Below, one piece after another: positions 37,001-44,785 of a DNA stretch of 64,000 bases. Numbering within the stretch: the first letter of the stretch is position 1; each line of letters opens with the position of its first letter. The translations under genes and the position numbers were made by a program. This DNA is from Thiocapsa imhoffii. GTDB taxonomy: Bacteria; Pseudomonadota; Gammaproteobacteria; Chromatiales; Chromatiaceae. The DNA lies in the NCBI RefSeq assembly GCF_016583985.1, contig NZ_NRSD01000006.1, forward strand, positions 1 through 64,000, in the 5' to 3' direction. The notes under the pieces are model-generated. The model was not told the origin of the DNA. It ran no database searches and saw nothing but the letters and a program-made list of their open reading frames with translations.

Positions 37001-37763
37001 CCTGGCACTCACCGATCCGTTTCTGCCCAAGGTGCTCGCCTACCCCATCGTGACCCTGACGATCCTCTTGCTGCCCGGTCTGGCCGGGTTTCTGGTGTGG
37101 GAACTGAAAGAGAACTGGAAGATCTACGCGGCCAATCACCATGGATCACGTCCCGGCGCGCCGGCATTGGAGGGAACGCTGGGGCCGGTCGATCGGGACG
37201 CCATCGTGAAGACGCCGGTCGAACCGGCGATCATCGGCAGTCACGGCGAAACCATGCGCGGTATGTTGCGACGCGGCTTCCACAGCGGCACCCTGCCGAA
37301 GGCGTTCGATCGTTTGCGGCGTGTCCTGCGGGAAGAGATTCGTGACGAGATCCCCTACCCCGCGCGGTTGCGCGACGCGCAGCGCCGCCTCGCCGAGGTC
37401 GACCGAGCACTCTGCGTCTTTTGTCATCGCGAATTGAGCTATGCGCTGCGGCTGCGCTGTGCCGAGCCCGGCTGCGGGCTGGTGCACGTCGAAACAGGGC
37501 GCCCGCGCCTCTCGGGGAATGCCTTCGATCTGACCCTCTCGCTCTATGCCACCCAGACCCCGGAGCATCACCCGATTGCGCTGCGGATCGAGATCGAGTT
37601 GATCGAGCCCGATCTCTGTCTGCGCGTGGCCTTGAGTGGCCCCACGCATCACCTGGGGCAGCATTGCTGGACGTTGATCGGGGCTGATCTGCGGGTCTTC
37701 AGCGGACGCGCGGGCACGAAGCTGATCAGTGACGACCTCGATACCCTGTTGGCCGACTCTTGA
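34038..37763 (+). CDS. Large membrane protein of unknown function (1241 residues)
   Basis: I do not recognise the family. The N-terminal 280 residues are soluble with VFLFHPRAMERLV and FFFPTIQEWQRLD. A Pro/Ala-rich linker spans about 283-335. A mixed helical part with one hydrophobic segment (about 380-400) and many Arg/Leu heptad-like helices follows. Membrane segments occur at about 718-740, 750-770, 774-795, 824-845, 850-865, 976-995 and 999-1022. The C-terminus (from about 1124) has a zinc-ribbon-like CVFC...RCAEPGC and a beta-rich tail. It starts at GTG 34038 with AAGGA five bases upstream. It faces the two GTPase genes end-to-end, a convergent arrangement that may mark a functional group. 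Confidence 0.75.
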   Translation: MPEHSASASAETTAKRFRARILKPAEGVFLFHPRAMERLVTDQFAGTTPDLSVPDLAYHLMPVADFLRGLETENPEALAVIEGLNLPNHIILLPIPPEQRLDRLGFMRLLRDYWARRFEAEIARAWQSAREDNHDDETFGPAGLTHQIGSLAFAEVRDVLTRDGVVPHGLDDAYICRSFVAMTTRLRYFSPGARAFFFPTIQEWQRLDRWLSESGLDLPSALEGGRLPRLLKHTRPDQGCGQPEYQPLLPTGLPYGESDPDYHRVIAKQRQAALLRVDETGAPVPARTPPADSAAASAAPQQPPSAAPAIPHAPTAPPRGARPTTRPDPSPCPVPMLAKSEKCARACQGGVTRSCLGRLQAASQLGRRDWRQTWRDHLLFWTAPLLEGLLAVIAVLSWRRFGRTPRGVLLSLHLTLFADAVRRAQRDHLADRYANAVAQLAVALRRFNAMGHACDASRAMVVAILEERRAAATGLLADLIAAKAKLPPASARELSALTERLGLDVMHPGAALSALQILDHLEQILRESRTTYYRLRIFHWIATLGRTRLRQILPFQSDLKALRALESATNRLEQIPWSMAEIERFSQPLKQLSTGLSKRLSAQLRPHLRTALEAAGFNPRNHRERVAAHKMREELLDVIRRRRHLKFTDVRDIVARNILRLPDPTLEELRKGDRLAHFDRLAEQALPGVYKPGEIYIKGLQQLGAPLFGTPRGRLVLRHLIVPIGLAYLGLKTIDIIAGLVTPPELSLNLAPLWLVLLLAAMINLFAYTRGGRWIVVALWRVICWTFRLLLFDGIRRLLRWRPIARFLANSAIRGLDRNLFQPLLIGLALVLPFLGIGLLIEGIDIEPGLSSLVVAFAVGTLIRNTPAGRRLLDNAVSKTLQFLRRLNQTLVIGLVQELLHFFKEVTRRFAQGLHRIEELLTHQLGESHLQLVVKALFAPLWKLFEAVIQFYVTVLVEPQVNPIKHFPLVTIAHKLMLPFLPALTGLFLALTDPFLPKVLAYPIVTLTILLLPGLAGFLVWELKENWKIYAANHHGSRPGAPALEGTLGPVDRDAIVKTPVEPAIIGSHGETMRGMLRRGFHSGTLPKAFDRLRRVLREEIRDEIPYPARLRDAQRRLAEVDRALCVFCHRELSYALRLRCAEPGCGLVHVETGRPRLSGNAFDLTLSLYATQTPEHHPIALRIEIELIEPDLCLRVALSGPTHHLGQHCWTLIGADLRVFSGRAGTKLISDDLDTLLADS

Positions 37764-37841
37764 ACCCGCGCCGACCGGCCGGTACAGCGGTTCGCACCGG
37801 TGGCTGGAAGCACGGCAGGACGCAACCAGAGCGGCAACGTC

Positions 37842-39398
37842 TCAGGGATGCCCCTGGCCGCGGCCGCCATCGCGCCGCTGCGGGAGGGCGAGCAGAAAGC
37901 GCCCGGCATTGGCGAGTTGACGACGCAGCAGCGACCAGTTCTCCTCACGCTTGCGCGCGTCTTGACAGCGCAGCAGACGGGAGCGCTGGGCCGCGTCCAG
38001 GCGGTCGAGCATCGCCGCCCAAAGGACGTCGTCGACATTGTAGACGCGACCGCTGGCGAGACAGACGGGGATGACGCTGGCGATCGGGACCCCGAGATCG
38101 ACCGCGACGACCGAGACTGCCGCCAGGATGCTCTCGGCCTTCAGGCTTTTGGGATCGGCCAAGTCGTAGGGCGGTCGCCATTCACGCACCGGGCGCAAGC
38201 GGTCGATGTGGGTCAGCACGACCAGGATTGGGGGCGCATGGCGCGCCATGCGCTGAGCAAAGACGGTACGCACGTCCTCAAGGATCGCATGATCGGCCTG
38301 ACGATCGGGCCGATCGGCGGCACTGACCCAGAGGATCATGTCGGCCTCCTCCGCCGCGGCGCGCAGGGCCTGAACCTCCATGCCCTCGTATCCCGGGGTA
38401 TCGTAGACCAAGGCGATGTCGAGATCGTCGCGTTGCAAGCGATGGGGCGTGAGCATCTTGGTGGTCTCGGGCAGGAGATCGGTTGCGACCCGTAACTGTC
38501 CGAATAGGGCATTGATCAGGCTCGACTTCCCGGCGCTTGAGCGGCCCAGTACCAGGATCCGCAGGGGCTCGCCGAGCGGTTCGTCCAAGGCCTCGGCGGT
38601 GACGAGATCCTGTTGCGAACGCGCGGTGGGGCGCTGCTCGAGCGGCTCGTCGGTCAACACCAGCCGACCACTGTAGAGATCGATGGCGTAGGCACCCACC
38701 TTGCGGATGTATTCACCGAGCAGCCAGCGGTAGAGTTCGTCCTGGGCCAGGGCATACCCCCGGCCACGCAATTGCGCAAGCGCCTCGCTCAGCACCGCAT
38801 TGATCGGATTGACCACCCAGCGGCCAACCCGATAGACACTCAGCAGTCGGTCCGCGAAGGGCTTCCAACGATAGGCGCGCATCAAGGATCCGACCGTCAG
38901 GCGGTGGCTCATGGGCACGTGGTCAGTGATGCTCTGGCGCAGATCACGGCTGGCCCGCTCGACGATCAGCAGCGCGTGTGGAACGGTCAGCTCCAGCAGC
39001 GGCTGCTCGACTTCGGGATGATAATAGCGGGCAACCCGCTCGAGCGTCTGCTGCCCGAGGCGACCGAGACTGGTGCCCTGCCCCAGCGGCCATTCCTCGG
39101 GGTCGACCTCCTTGGCCATCTGCTCGACCTGGGTCCAGGCACCATCGGCCTGCGGTGGCCAGTTCGGATCCGGTTGGGTCTCGGCCTCCTCGAACCAGGG
39201 CCGCTCGGCGCGCTGTAACCAGTATTGCAGGCCATAGCCCGCGGCGCTGAACAGGGCGAGCGTGAGCAGCCAGATTTGAAACCACCCGGCCTGCCAGAGC
39301 CACAGGAGACCGGCGGGCAAGAGCGCGCCCACGGGCACCGCCCAGAGCAGCAGGGCGAGCAGGCGCAGACGATCGAAACGACTCAGGATGATCTTCAT
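37842..39398 (-). CDS. Membrane-anchored GTPase, dynamin/Era-like G domain
   Basis: 518 residues. Two N-terminal membrane helices (LLALLLWAVPVGALLPAGLL and WLLTLALFSAAGYGLQYWL) precede a helical middle region. The G domain has P-loop GRSSAGKSSLIN (about 282-293), switch-region Thr in LLPETTKMLTPH, G3 DTPGYEG (about 333) and G4 THID (about 396). The family is unnamed to me but resembles bacterial membrane-associated GTPases of the 50S-binding or YcjX/DUF697 neighbourhood. Its start ATG overlaps the stop of the upstream GTPase gene (ATGA), so the two are translated together. Confidence 0.8.
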   Translation of the reverse strand: MKIILSRFDRLRLLALLLWAVPVGALLPAGLLWLWQAGWFQIWLLTLALFSAAGYGLQYWLQRAERPWFEEAETQPDPNWPPQADGAWTQVEQMAKEVDPEEWPLGQGTSLGRLGQQTLERVARYYHPEVEQPLLELTVPHALLIVERASRDLRQSITDHVPMSHRLTVGSLMRAYRWKPFADRLLSVYRVGRWVVNPINAVLSEALAQLRGRGYALAQDELYRWLLGEYIRKVGAYAIDLYSGRLVLTDEPLEQRPTARSQQDLVTAEALDEPLGEPLRILVLGRSSAGKSSLINALFGQLRVATDLLPETTKMLTPHRLQRDDLDIALVYDTPGYEGMEVQALRAAAEEADMILWVSAADRPDRQADHAILEDVRTVFAQRMARHAPPILVVLTHIDRLRPVREWRPPYDLADPKSLKAESILAAVSVVAVDLGVPIASVIPVCLASGRVYNVDDVLWAAMLDRLDAAQRSRLLRCQDARKREENWSLLRRQLANAGRFLLALPQRRDGGRGQGHP

Positions 39399-40618
39399 GG
39401 GCGCGGGGGTTTGGTCAGGTCCTTCAACAGCGTCGAACCACGCGTGTAGCCCTCCGCGAAGGCCCGCCGGGTCCCCGCGGCATCCGCGGGCAGACCGCGA
39501 CGACGCCGGTTGAAGTGGAACCCCGCCGCCTTGCCGAGCGCGTAGGTGGTCGCGCCACTGGCCGTCGCCCCCCACACGGCGCCCGCCGTCTGCCCCCACA
39601 CCGGGATCAACTTCACCACCGCCCGCCCGGCGCTACGAGCCGCGTAGGCGATGCCAATACCAGTGCCCAACAAGGCCAAGAACTCGGCGATGGCGCGTCG
39701 GTCCCAGGCTTGGCCATAGATGGCGGCGAGGCTCTGGAGCATCTTCGCCTGAATGGCCGGGACACCGATCAGATCCACGATGGGCACCGCACCGAGGCCG
39801 GCGGCCGCGGCGGCATAGCCGAGGATGTGCGGATGGGCCGAACGGGCATAGGCGTCGCGGACCGCCTCATCGCTGCGCAATCGGGCCTGCAGATGGAGCG
39901 CCGAGACCTCGTCGATCGCCTCCCAGAGGGCGTCTAGGCCGTAATCGGTGGGGGTGAAGCCGTCCTCGGGCAAGGTGAGATCGATCGGAATCCAGCGCAC
40001 GGGAAGCGACCCCGGCAGATCCCCGAGTCGCTCGCGCTGGGCCAGCAGCGCACGTGCGAGGTCGGCGGGCACGAGCCGCGGCCAGTCCTCGCGTCCATAG
40101 GGATAGGGGAGCAGGTGCTCGCCATCGGGCGGGTAGCCATCGTGCAATCCGGTCTGCGCGATCACCAGCGGCCATTCGGGATGGCGGCCTCGCAACGTGC
40201 GCAAGATCGCGAAGATCTCGTCCTGCCGCACATCGGTCGCCTTCATGACCGCGAGCAACAGGTGGGCCTGTGACTCGCAATAGGTGATGTCCTCACGGGG
40301 ATCATAGCCGACCTCGCCCAGACCGCGGGTGTCGAGGAAACGCACCAGCGGGGTCGCGAAGGGATAGTCGTAGAGTCGCGTGGTCGCGGTACAAGGCTGA
40401 AACCCATTGCCGATCTCGGCCGCCGCGCTGCCGGTCAGGGCACGGATGATGGAGGTCTTCCCGGACTGGGTCTTGCCGATCAGCCAGACCACGGGTTTCG
40501 GATGACGTGCGCTGGCCGCGCGCACGGCTGCGTCGAGACGCGCGTCGTCCACCCGCGGATCGAGCAGCGCGGCACGCAACTCGCGCCAACGATTGGACCA
40601 GTCATTCACACTGCGCAT
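39395..40618 (-). CDS. GTPase with C-terminal membrane domain, DUF697/YcjF-like
   Basis: 407 residues. P-loop is IGKTQSGKTSIIRAL (about 47-61), the switch region contains ATTRLYDYPF, G3 is DTRGLGE (about 95) and a degenerate G4 is QTGLHD (about 156). The C-terminal third has hydrophobic Gly/Ala-rich helices (ILGYAAAAAGLGAVPIVDLI; AIAEFLALLGTGIGIAYAAR) that match DUF697-type membrane-associated domains, followed by a basic tail. The pair with the next gene suggests a heteromeric membrane GTPase. Confidence 0.8.
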   Translation of the reverse strand: MRSVNDWSNRWRELRAALLDPRVDDARLDAAVRAASARHPKPVVWLIGKTQSGKTSIIRALTGSAAAEIGNGFQPCTATTRLYDYPFATPLVRFLDTRGLGEVGYDPREDITYCESQAHLLLAVMKATDVRQDEIFAILRTLRGRHPEWPLVIAQTGLHDGYPPDGEHLLPYPYGREDWPRLVPADLARALLAQRERLGDLPGSLPVRWIPIDLTLPEDGFTPTDYGLDALWEAIDEVSALHLQARLRSDEAVRDAYARSAHPHILGYAAAAAGLGAVPIVDLIGVPAIQAKMLQSLAAIYGQAWDRRAIAEFLALLGTGIGIAYAARSAGRAVVKLIPVWGQTAGAVWGATASGATTYALGKAAGFHFNRRRRGLPADAAGTRRAFAEGYTRGSTLLKDLTKPPRP

Positions 40619-40944
40619 CCTCTTCTGCCATCCTGTTGCGAAATCCTCTTCTCACTCAGTGCGCGAGCTCGAACTGAGCACCTAGGCTCAGCCCGCGTCA
40701 GGACCGCGCCGAGCCCCGACTTGATCGGAGCCCAAGCGAGATTTTTCCACGTCGATCTGGGATCATGCCGCACCATGGCGCGCTCGCCAAGCCCGCCACC
40801 ACCGCGCCGCGCGCGCACCCCCTGGTCCTGATCACTGAGATCCTCACGCCGATGACTCGAACAGATTCCATCTCGTGCGCCACATTGGCGCGCGAACGCA
40901 CCCTGTCCGCACCCTTGACATCAGCTGACCCGCTGCCCCGCCCG
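40619..40944. other. Divergent intergenic region between GTPase and pbpG
   Basis: No separate gene. The plus strand is open in the pbpG frame from 40765, so alternative pbpG starts lie here (40765, 40852). I see no confident promoter boxes. Confidence 0.5.
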
Positions 40945-41793
40945 ATGCGGCGCAACAGCGCGGGCGCGGCCGGGCTGCTGCTGTTGGTTGCACTCACCAG
41001 TGCCGCGACGGTGACCGCTCAGACCATCTCCGGAGATCCACAGTTGCGTTCCGCCAGCGTCTTGGTCCTCGACGAGCAGGGTCGGCAGGTGTATGCCAAG
41101 AACAGCCGCGCCGTCAAACCCATCGCCTCCATCACCAAGCTCATGACCGCAATGGTGGTCCTGGACTCCGGGGCACCGCTCGATGCGCGCATCACCATCG
41201 CGGAGGCCGATCGTGACCGTCTGCGCAACAGCCGATCACGCTTGCGCATCGGCGAGGCGACCCTCACGCGGCGCGAACTGCTGATGGTCACGCTGATGTC
41301 ATCGGACAACCGCGCGGCCGCCGCCCTCGCACGAACCCACCCCGGTGGCACCGACCGGTTCGTCGAGGCGATGAACCGCAAGGCGCAAGCCCTTGGCATG
41401 GCGGACACGCGCTTCGCCGATAGCAGTGGGTTGGACAACCGCAACCGCTCCCATGCGGAAGACTTGGTGACCCTGATTCGTGCCGCCGCGCGCTACCCGC
41501 TCATTCGCGAGGCCACCGCGCGGGGTGAGCTGACGGTCTATCCTTACGCCGATGGGACCCCCTTGGAGTATCGCAACACCAATTCGCTGGTGCGCAATCC
41601 CACCTGGACGGTCGAGCTGAGCAAGACAGGGTTCATCAACGAAGCCGGACACTGTCTGGTGATGCGCACCGAGATCGCGGGTCGCCGGCTCGACGTCGTG
41701 TTCCTCGATGCGGTCGGCAAGCTCACGCCCATCGGTGACTCGAATCGACTCAAGAGTTGGTTGAGTGGCACCGAGGTCGTTGCCGGGCGCTGA
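40945..41793 (+). CDS. pbpG: D-alanyl-D-alanine endopeptidase (PBP7/8 type)
   Basis: 282 residues from the ATG that begins a good signal peptide (RRNSAGAAGLLLLVALTSAA, cleavage near VTAQ). The serine peptidase motifs are all present: SxxK as IASITKLM, SxN as MSSDNRAAA and KTG as LSKTGFINEAG. The family S11 enzyme cuts cross-links in periplasmic peptidoglycan. Alternative starts at 40852 and 40765 would put 31-60 residues before the signal peptide; neither has a strong ribosome-binding site, so the start is uncertain. Confidence 0.87.
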   Translation: MRRNSAGAAGLLLLVALTSAATVTAQTISGDPQLRSASVLVLDEQGRQVYAKNSRAVKPIASITKLMTAMVVLDSGAPLDARITIAEADRDRLRNSRSRLRIGEATLTRRELLMVTLMSSDNRAAAALARTHPGGTDRFVEAMNRKAQALGMADTRFADSSGLDNRNRSHAEDLVTLIRAAARYPLIREATARGELTVYPYADGTPLEYRNTNSLVRNPTWTVELSKTGFINEAGHCLVMRTEIAGRRLDVVFLDAVGKLTPIGDSNRLKSWLSGTEVVAGR

Positions 41794-41868
41794 GACCCGC
41801 CCCCAACCGGGGAGCGGGTTCGAGACCCGCTCAAGGGCGCCGCGCAGGGCACATCGGTTAGGGCCGGA

Positions 41869-42849
41869 TCAATGGAAATGGTGCACGAACCGCAGGTTGA
41901 ACCGATTGCCCTCGGGACGGTTCTCCGCATTGCTCTCCCAGTAGTAGTTGGCGAAGAGATGATTGTGCCGGGAGAAGTGATAGACGAGGCCGGGGCCGAG
42001 TCCGAGCACTTGTTCCTCACTGTTCGGGATGCTGCGGCCATTGACCTTGGTTTCGGTGAACTGTTGCAGGAAATAGCCGTTGATGCCCACCCGCAAGCGC
42101 TCCGGCAGCACCTCGTAGGCACTCGCGAAGTTGATGTGGTAGGCCTGCCCGGCTTGACTGTTGCTGGCCCCGAGCAAGCGGTAGGGGTCATTATTTTCGG
42201 CATTCCAGAGATAGTGCAGACGCCAGGAGGCGGTCCACTTCGGGGTCAGCCAAAGCGTCGCGGCCCAGTAGGGATTGAAGGAAAAGAAGTTGCTGCCCAG
42301 GTTGAGAGGATGATCGGAGCTGTAGGAACCGGTCGGCAGAATGAACTGGAGCTCGACTCGCTGGACATATTTGGGTCCGTTCGGCCCCATCACCGGATCC
42401 CACTGCAGGTAGGGACCGATCAGGAGGTCACCCCACGGGCTGCTGTTGGTCGAGAGGATGAGGTTGTCACGCGGTTCCGTGTCTAGTTTCCCATAGGGCA
42501 ACATGAGGTTGATGCCCCATTTGCCACCGAGCAGGAGGGGTTGATCCGATTGATAGAGCAGTTGGGTCAGACCGATGTTCGCATCCACCTTGGCGGTCGC
42601 GAAGCCCTGACGCGTCGGGAAGAGTTGGTTGCCGCCACCAGGCCCCTGGATCTGGCCATCGCGGTAGAATTGCAGGTACTGCTGCACATACCATCCGGGA
42701 CCGGCCGGTGGCCCCCCATCGAGAAAGCTCGTGAACCCCAGGTTCAACGCCGGTAGATTCGAGGCGCGCGCTTCCGGCAAGGACGCCACGCTCAATCCGA
42801 GACTCAGTCCGGCCGCCATGGTGCCGGCCCACATGCTAGTGATCTTCAT
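41869..42849 (-). CDS. Outer-membrane channel-like protein, phenol-degradation MetA/SphA type
   Basis: 326 residues with signal peptide KITSMWAGTMAAGLSLGLSV...ARA. The mature protein alternates short beta strands rich in aromatic residues (GPGWYVQQYLQFYRDGQI; WGINLMLPYGKL; YVQRVELQFILPTGSY) and ends FNLRFVHHFH, a typical beta-barrel C-terminus with terminal aromatic pattern. It matches the transporter family PF13557 as I recall it, whose members sit with hydrocarbon or aromatic degradation genes; no such genes lie nearby here. The ATG at 42849 has AGGGG about eight bases upstream. Confidence 0.75.
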   Translation of the reverse strand: MKITSMWAGTMAAGLSLGLSVASLPEARASNLPALNLGFTSFLDGGPPAGPGWYVQQYLQFYRDGQIQGPGGGNQLFPTRQGFATAKVDANIGLTQLLYQSDQPLLLGGKWGINLMLPYGKLDTEPRDNLILSTNSSPWGDLLIGPYLQWDPVMGPNGPKYVQRVELQFILPTGSYSSDHPLNLGSNFFSFNPYWAATLWLTPKWTASWRLHYLWNAENNDPYRLLGASNSQAGQAYHINFASAYEVLPERLRVGINGYFLQQFTETKVNGRSIPNSEEQVLGLGPGLVYHFSRHNHLFANYYWESNAENRPEGNRFNLRFVHHFH

Positions 42850-43140
42850 CGTACCCCTGACCTCTTGTGATCGTGCTGACCGCCAAGGGTCGATCCCCCC
42901 GGCGCACTCGCAAGCAGACTCCTGCACCGAACCGCGAGCGAGCGGTCTGGACCCCGGCGATCGACGCCCGCGGCAACGGCCGTCACACAGTGGGTGGCGG
43001 TTGCGCCCAGTCTGCGTCTGCCCCTCTAAGCATAAGGGAACTCAGCTCCTGGCTCTAGCCGGATCGGAGTCGATTCAGGGCTGAGGGAATCGGAATAACG
43101 CATTGAATGATCAATTTTTATCCTGTATCCAGGAGAGTCG

Positions 43141-43863
43141 ATGATGTCCTATCGCTTCGATCCCATCGGATGGGTGCGTTCACCCTATCGGGATAAGTTC
43201 GGGATTCCGCGCCAGCCAGGGCTGGTCCCTGCCGCCGAGGGACAGGTGGTGCTCTATCCGGACTATGCCCGCGAGGAGGCCTTCAAGGCACTCGAGGGCT
43301 TTTCTCATGTCTGGTTGCTGTTCGTCTTCCATGCCGATTGTCTCGACGCCGGCTGGAACCCCACCGTGCGGCCACCCCGGCTCGGCGGCCGTGCAAGCGT
43401 CGGGGTGTTCGCCAGTCGCGCGCCCTATCGTCCAAATCCGATCGGCATCTCCGCGGTCGAGCAGGTGGGGCTGATTCGCGCGGGCAGCGAGTTGGCCCTG
43501 GCGGTGCGTGGTCTGGATCTGCTCGACGGCACGCCGGTGCTGGATATCAAGCCCTATGTGCCCTACGCGGATGCCTATCCGGATGCTCGCGGGGGCTTTG
43601 CGAGCGCGCCCGAACCACTGGGATGGCCGGTTATCTTCTCAGCCGAGTCACTGGCACAGATCCAGGCGGCGGACCCGACGGGACGGCGGAACCTGCGGGT
43701 CCTGATCGAGCAGGTCCTGGCACAGGACCCTCGTCCCGGCTATATGGACCGCTATCCCGAGCGTCGATCCTTCGGGCTGCGCATCGCCGAGTTCGATGTG
43801 CGTTGGCGGATCCTGCCGGATGGCATCGAAGTTCAGGCGATGGTGGTGACGGAGGAAGGGTGA
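43141..43863 (+). CDS. trmO: tRNA (t6A37) N6-methyltransferase TrmO/TsaA
   Basis: 240 residues with the TsaA beta-barrel motifs: YRFDPIGWVRSPYRDKFGIP, FSHVWLLFVFH, RVGVFASRAPYRPNPIG-type segment (SVGVFASRAPYRPNPIGISA), GLDLLDGTPVLDIKPYVPYA, and the C-terminal extension found in bacterial TrmO. It methylates t6A at position 37 of tRNA-Thr using SAM. AGGAG lies six bases upstream of the ATG. Its stop codon is the first of a run of heptamer repeats. Confidence 0.93.
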   Translation: MMSYRFDPIGWVRSPYRDKFGIPRQPGLVPAAEGQVVLYPDYAREEAFKALEGFSHVWLLFVFHADCLDAGWNPTVRPPRLGGRASVGVFASRAPYRPNPIGISAVEQVGLIRAGSELALAVRGLDLLDGTPVLDIKPYVPYADAYPDARGGFASAPEPLGWPVIFSAESLAQIQAADPTGRRNLRVLIEQVLAQDPRPGYMDRYPERRSFGLRIAEFDVRWRILPDGIEVQAMVVTEEG

Positions 43864-43916
43864 AGGGTGAAGGGTGAAGGGTGAAGGGTGAAGGGTGAAA
43901 GGTGAAAGGTGAAGGG
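43855..43916. repeat. Heptanucleotide tandem repeat GAAGGGT
   Basis: About nine units of GAAGGGT or GAAAGGT start within the last codons of trmO and fill the gap to rlmB. The stop codon TGA of trmO lies in the first unit, so changes in copy number would not alter the protein. Confidence 0.9.
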
Positions 43917-43925
43917 GAGTTTGGA

Positions 43926-44687
43926 TTAGGGGGCTGGGACGCGGCGTTGGCGCAGTGCTTCGTAGAGGGCGATTCCGGTCGCCACCGAGACATTCAGGCT
44001 CTCCACCCGTCCGTGTAGGGGGAGGCGCACGAGATGATCGCAGCGCTCTTGCACGAGCCGACGCAGTCCGCTGCCTTCACTGCCCATGACCAGTCCGAGC
44101 GGCCCGGTCAGATCGAGATCATAGAGTTCCGTGGTGGCCGTCGCGGCGGTGCCGACCAGCCAGATGCCGCGCGCCTTCAAGCGATCCATGGTGCGCGCCA
44201 GATTGGTGACCTGCAGGTAGGGAAGGGTCGCGGCCGCACCGCTCGCGACCTTGCAAACCGTGGGGGTGAGGCCGACGGCGTTGTCCTTGGGGGCAATCAG
44301 GGCCTGGACCCCGGCGCCATCGGCGGTGCGCAGACAGGCACCGAGGTTATGGGGATCCTGGACCCCATCGAGCAAGAGGAGCAATGGGGGCTCGGTGAGC
44401 GCGTCAAGGATGCGCTCGAGGTCGTGTTCGGTACCGGCCGCGGGAACGCGCACCCAGATCACGACGCCCTGATGGTTGGCACCCCGGGCAGCCCGCTCCA
44501 GTTCATCCCGCTCGACCCCGCGCACCGAGACCCCGCCGCGGTGTGCCAGCTCCGCGAGGTCCGCCAGGCGCTGATCCCGGCGGGCGGGATCCAACCAGAG
44601 TTCACCAACCCCGGCGGCCCCGAACTTTAGCGCCGCGCGAGCACTATGAATGCCCGCGATCGGCTGCAGCGTTGCGTCCGTCGCCAT
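43926..44687 (-). CDS. rlmB: 23S rRNA (Gm2251) 2'-O-methyltransferase RlmB
   Basis: 253 residues of the SpoU/TrmH (SPOUT) family: an N-terminal substrate domain (IAGIHSARAALKFG), then motif 1 LLLLDGVQDPHNLGACLRTA, motif 2 GLVMGSEGSGLRRLV and motif 3 LPLHGRVESLNVSVATGIAL. It methylates G2251 in the peptidyl-transferase P-loop. The frame remains open to a GTG at 44789 that overlaps the rnr stop (GTGA); the ATG at 44687 gives the usual family length, so I prefer it, but coupled initiation at the GTG cannot be excluded. Confidence 0.93.
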   Translation of the reverse strand: MATDATLQPIAGIHSARAALKFGAAGVGELWLDPARRDQRLADLAELAHRGGVSVRGVERDELERAARGANHQGVVIWVRVPAAGTEHDLERILDALTEPPLLLLLDGVQDPHNLGACLRTADGAGVQALIAPKDNAVGLTPTVCKVASGAAATLPYLQVTNLARTMDRLKARGIWLVGTAATATTELYDLDLTGPLGLVMGSEGSGLRRLVQERCDHLVRLPLHGRVESLNVSVATGIALYEALRQRRVPAP

Positions 44688-44785
44688 CGGCGATTCCGCT
44701 GACGGCGCCGGGCTGGCCGTTCGGAATCCCGATGCGCGGCGCGGGCGCGCAGGTCGTTTCGGTGTCCCGGTCACGCCCGCGCCGC

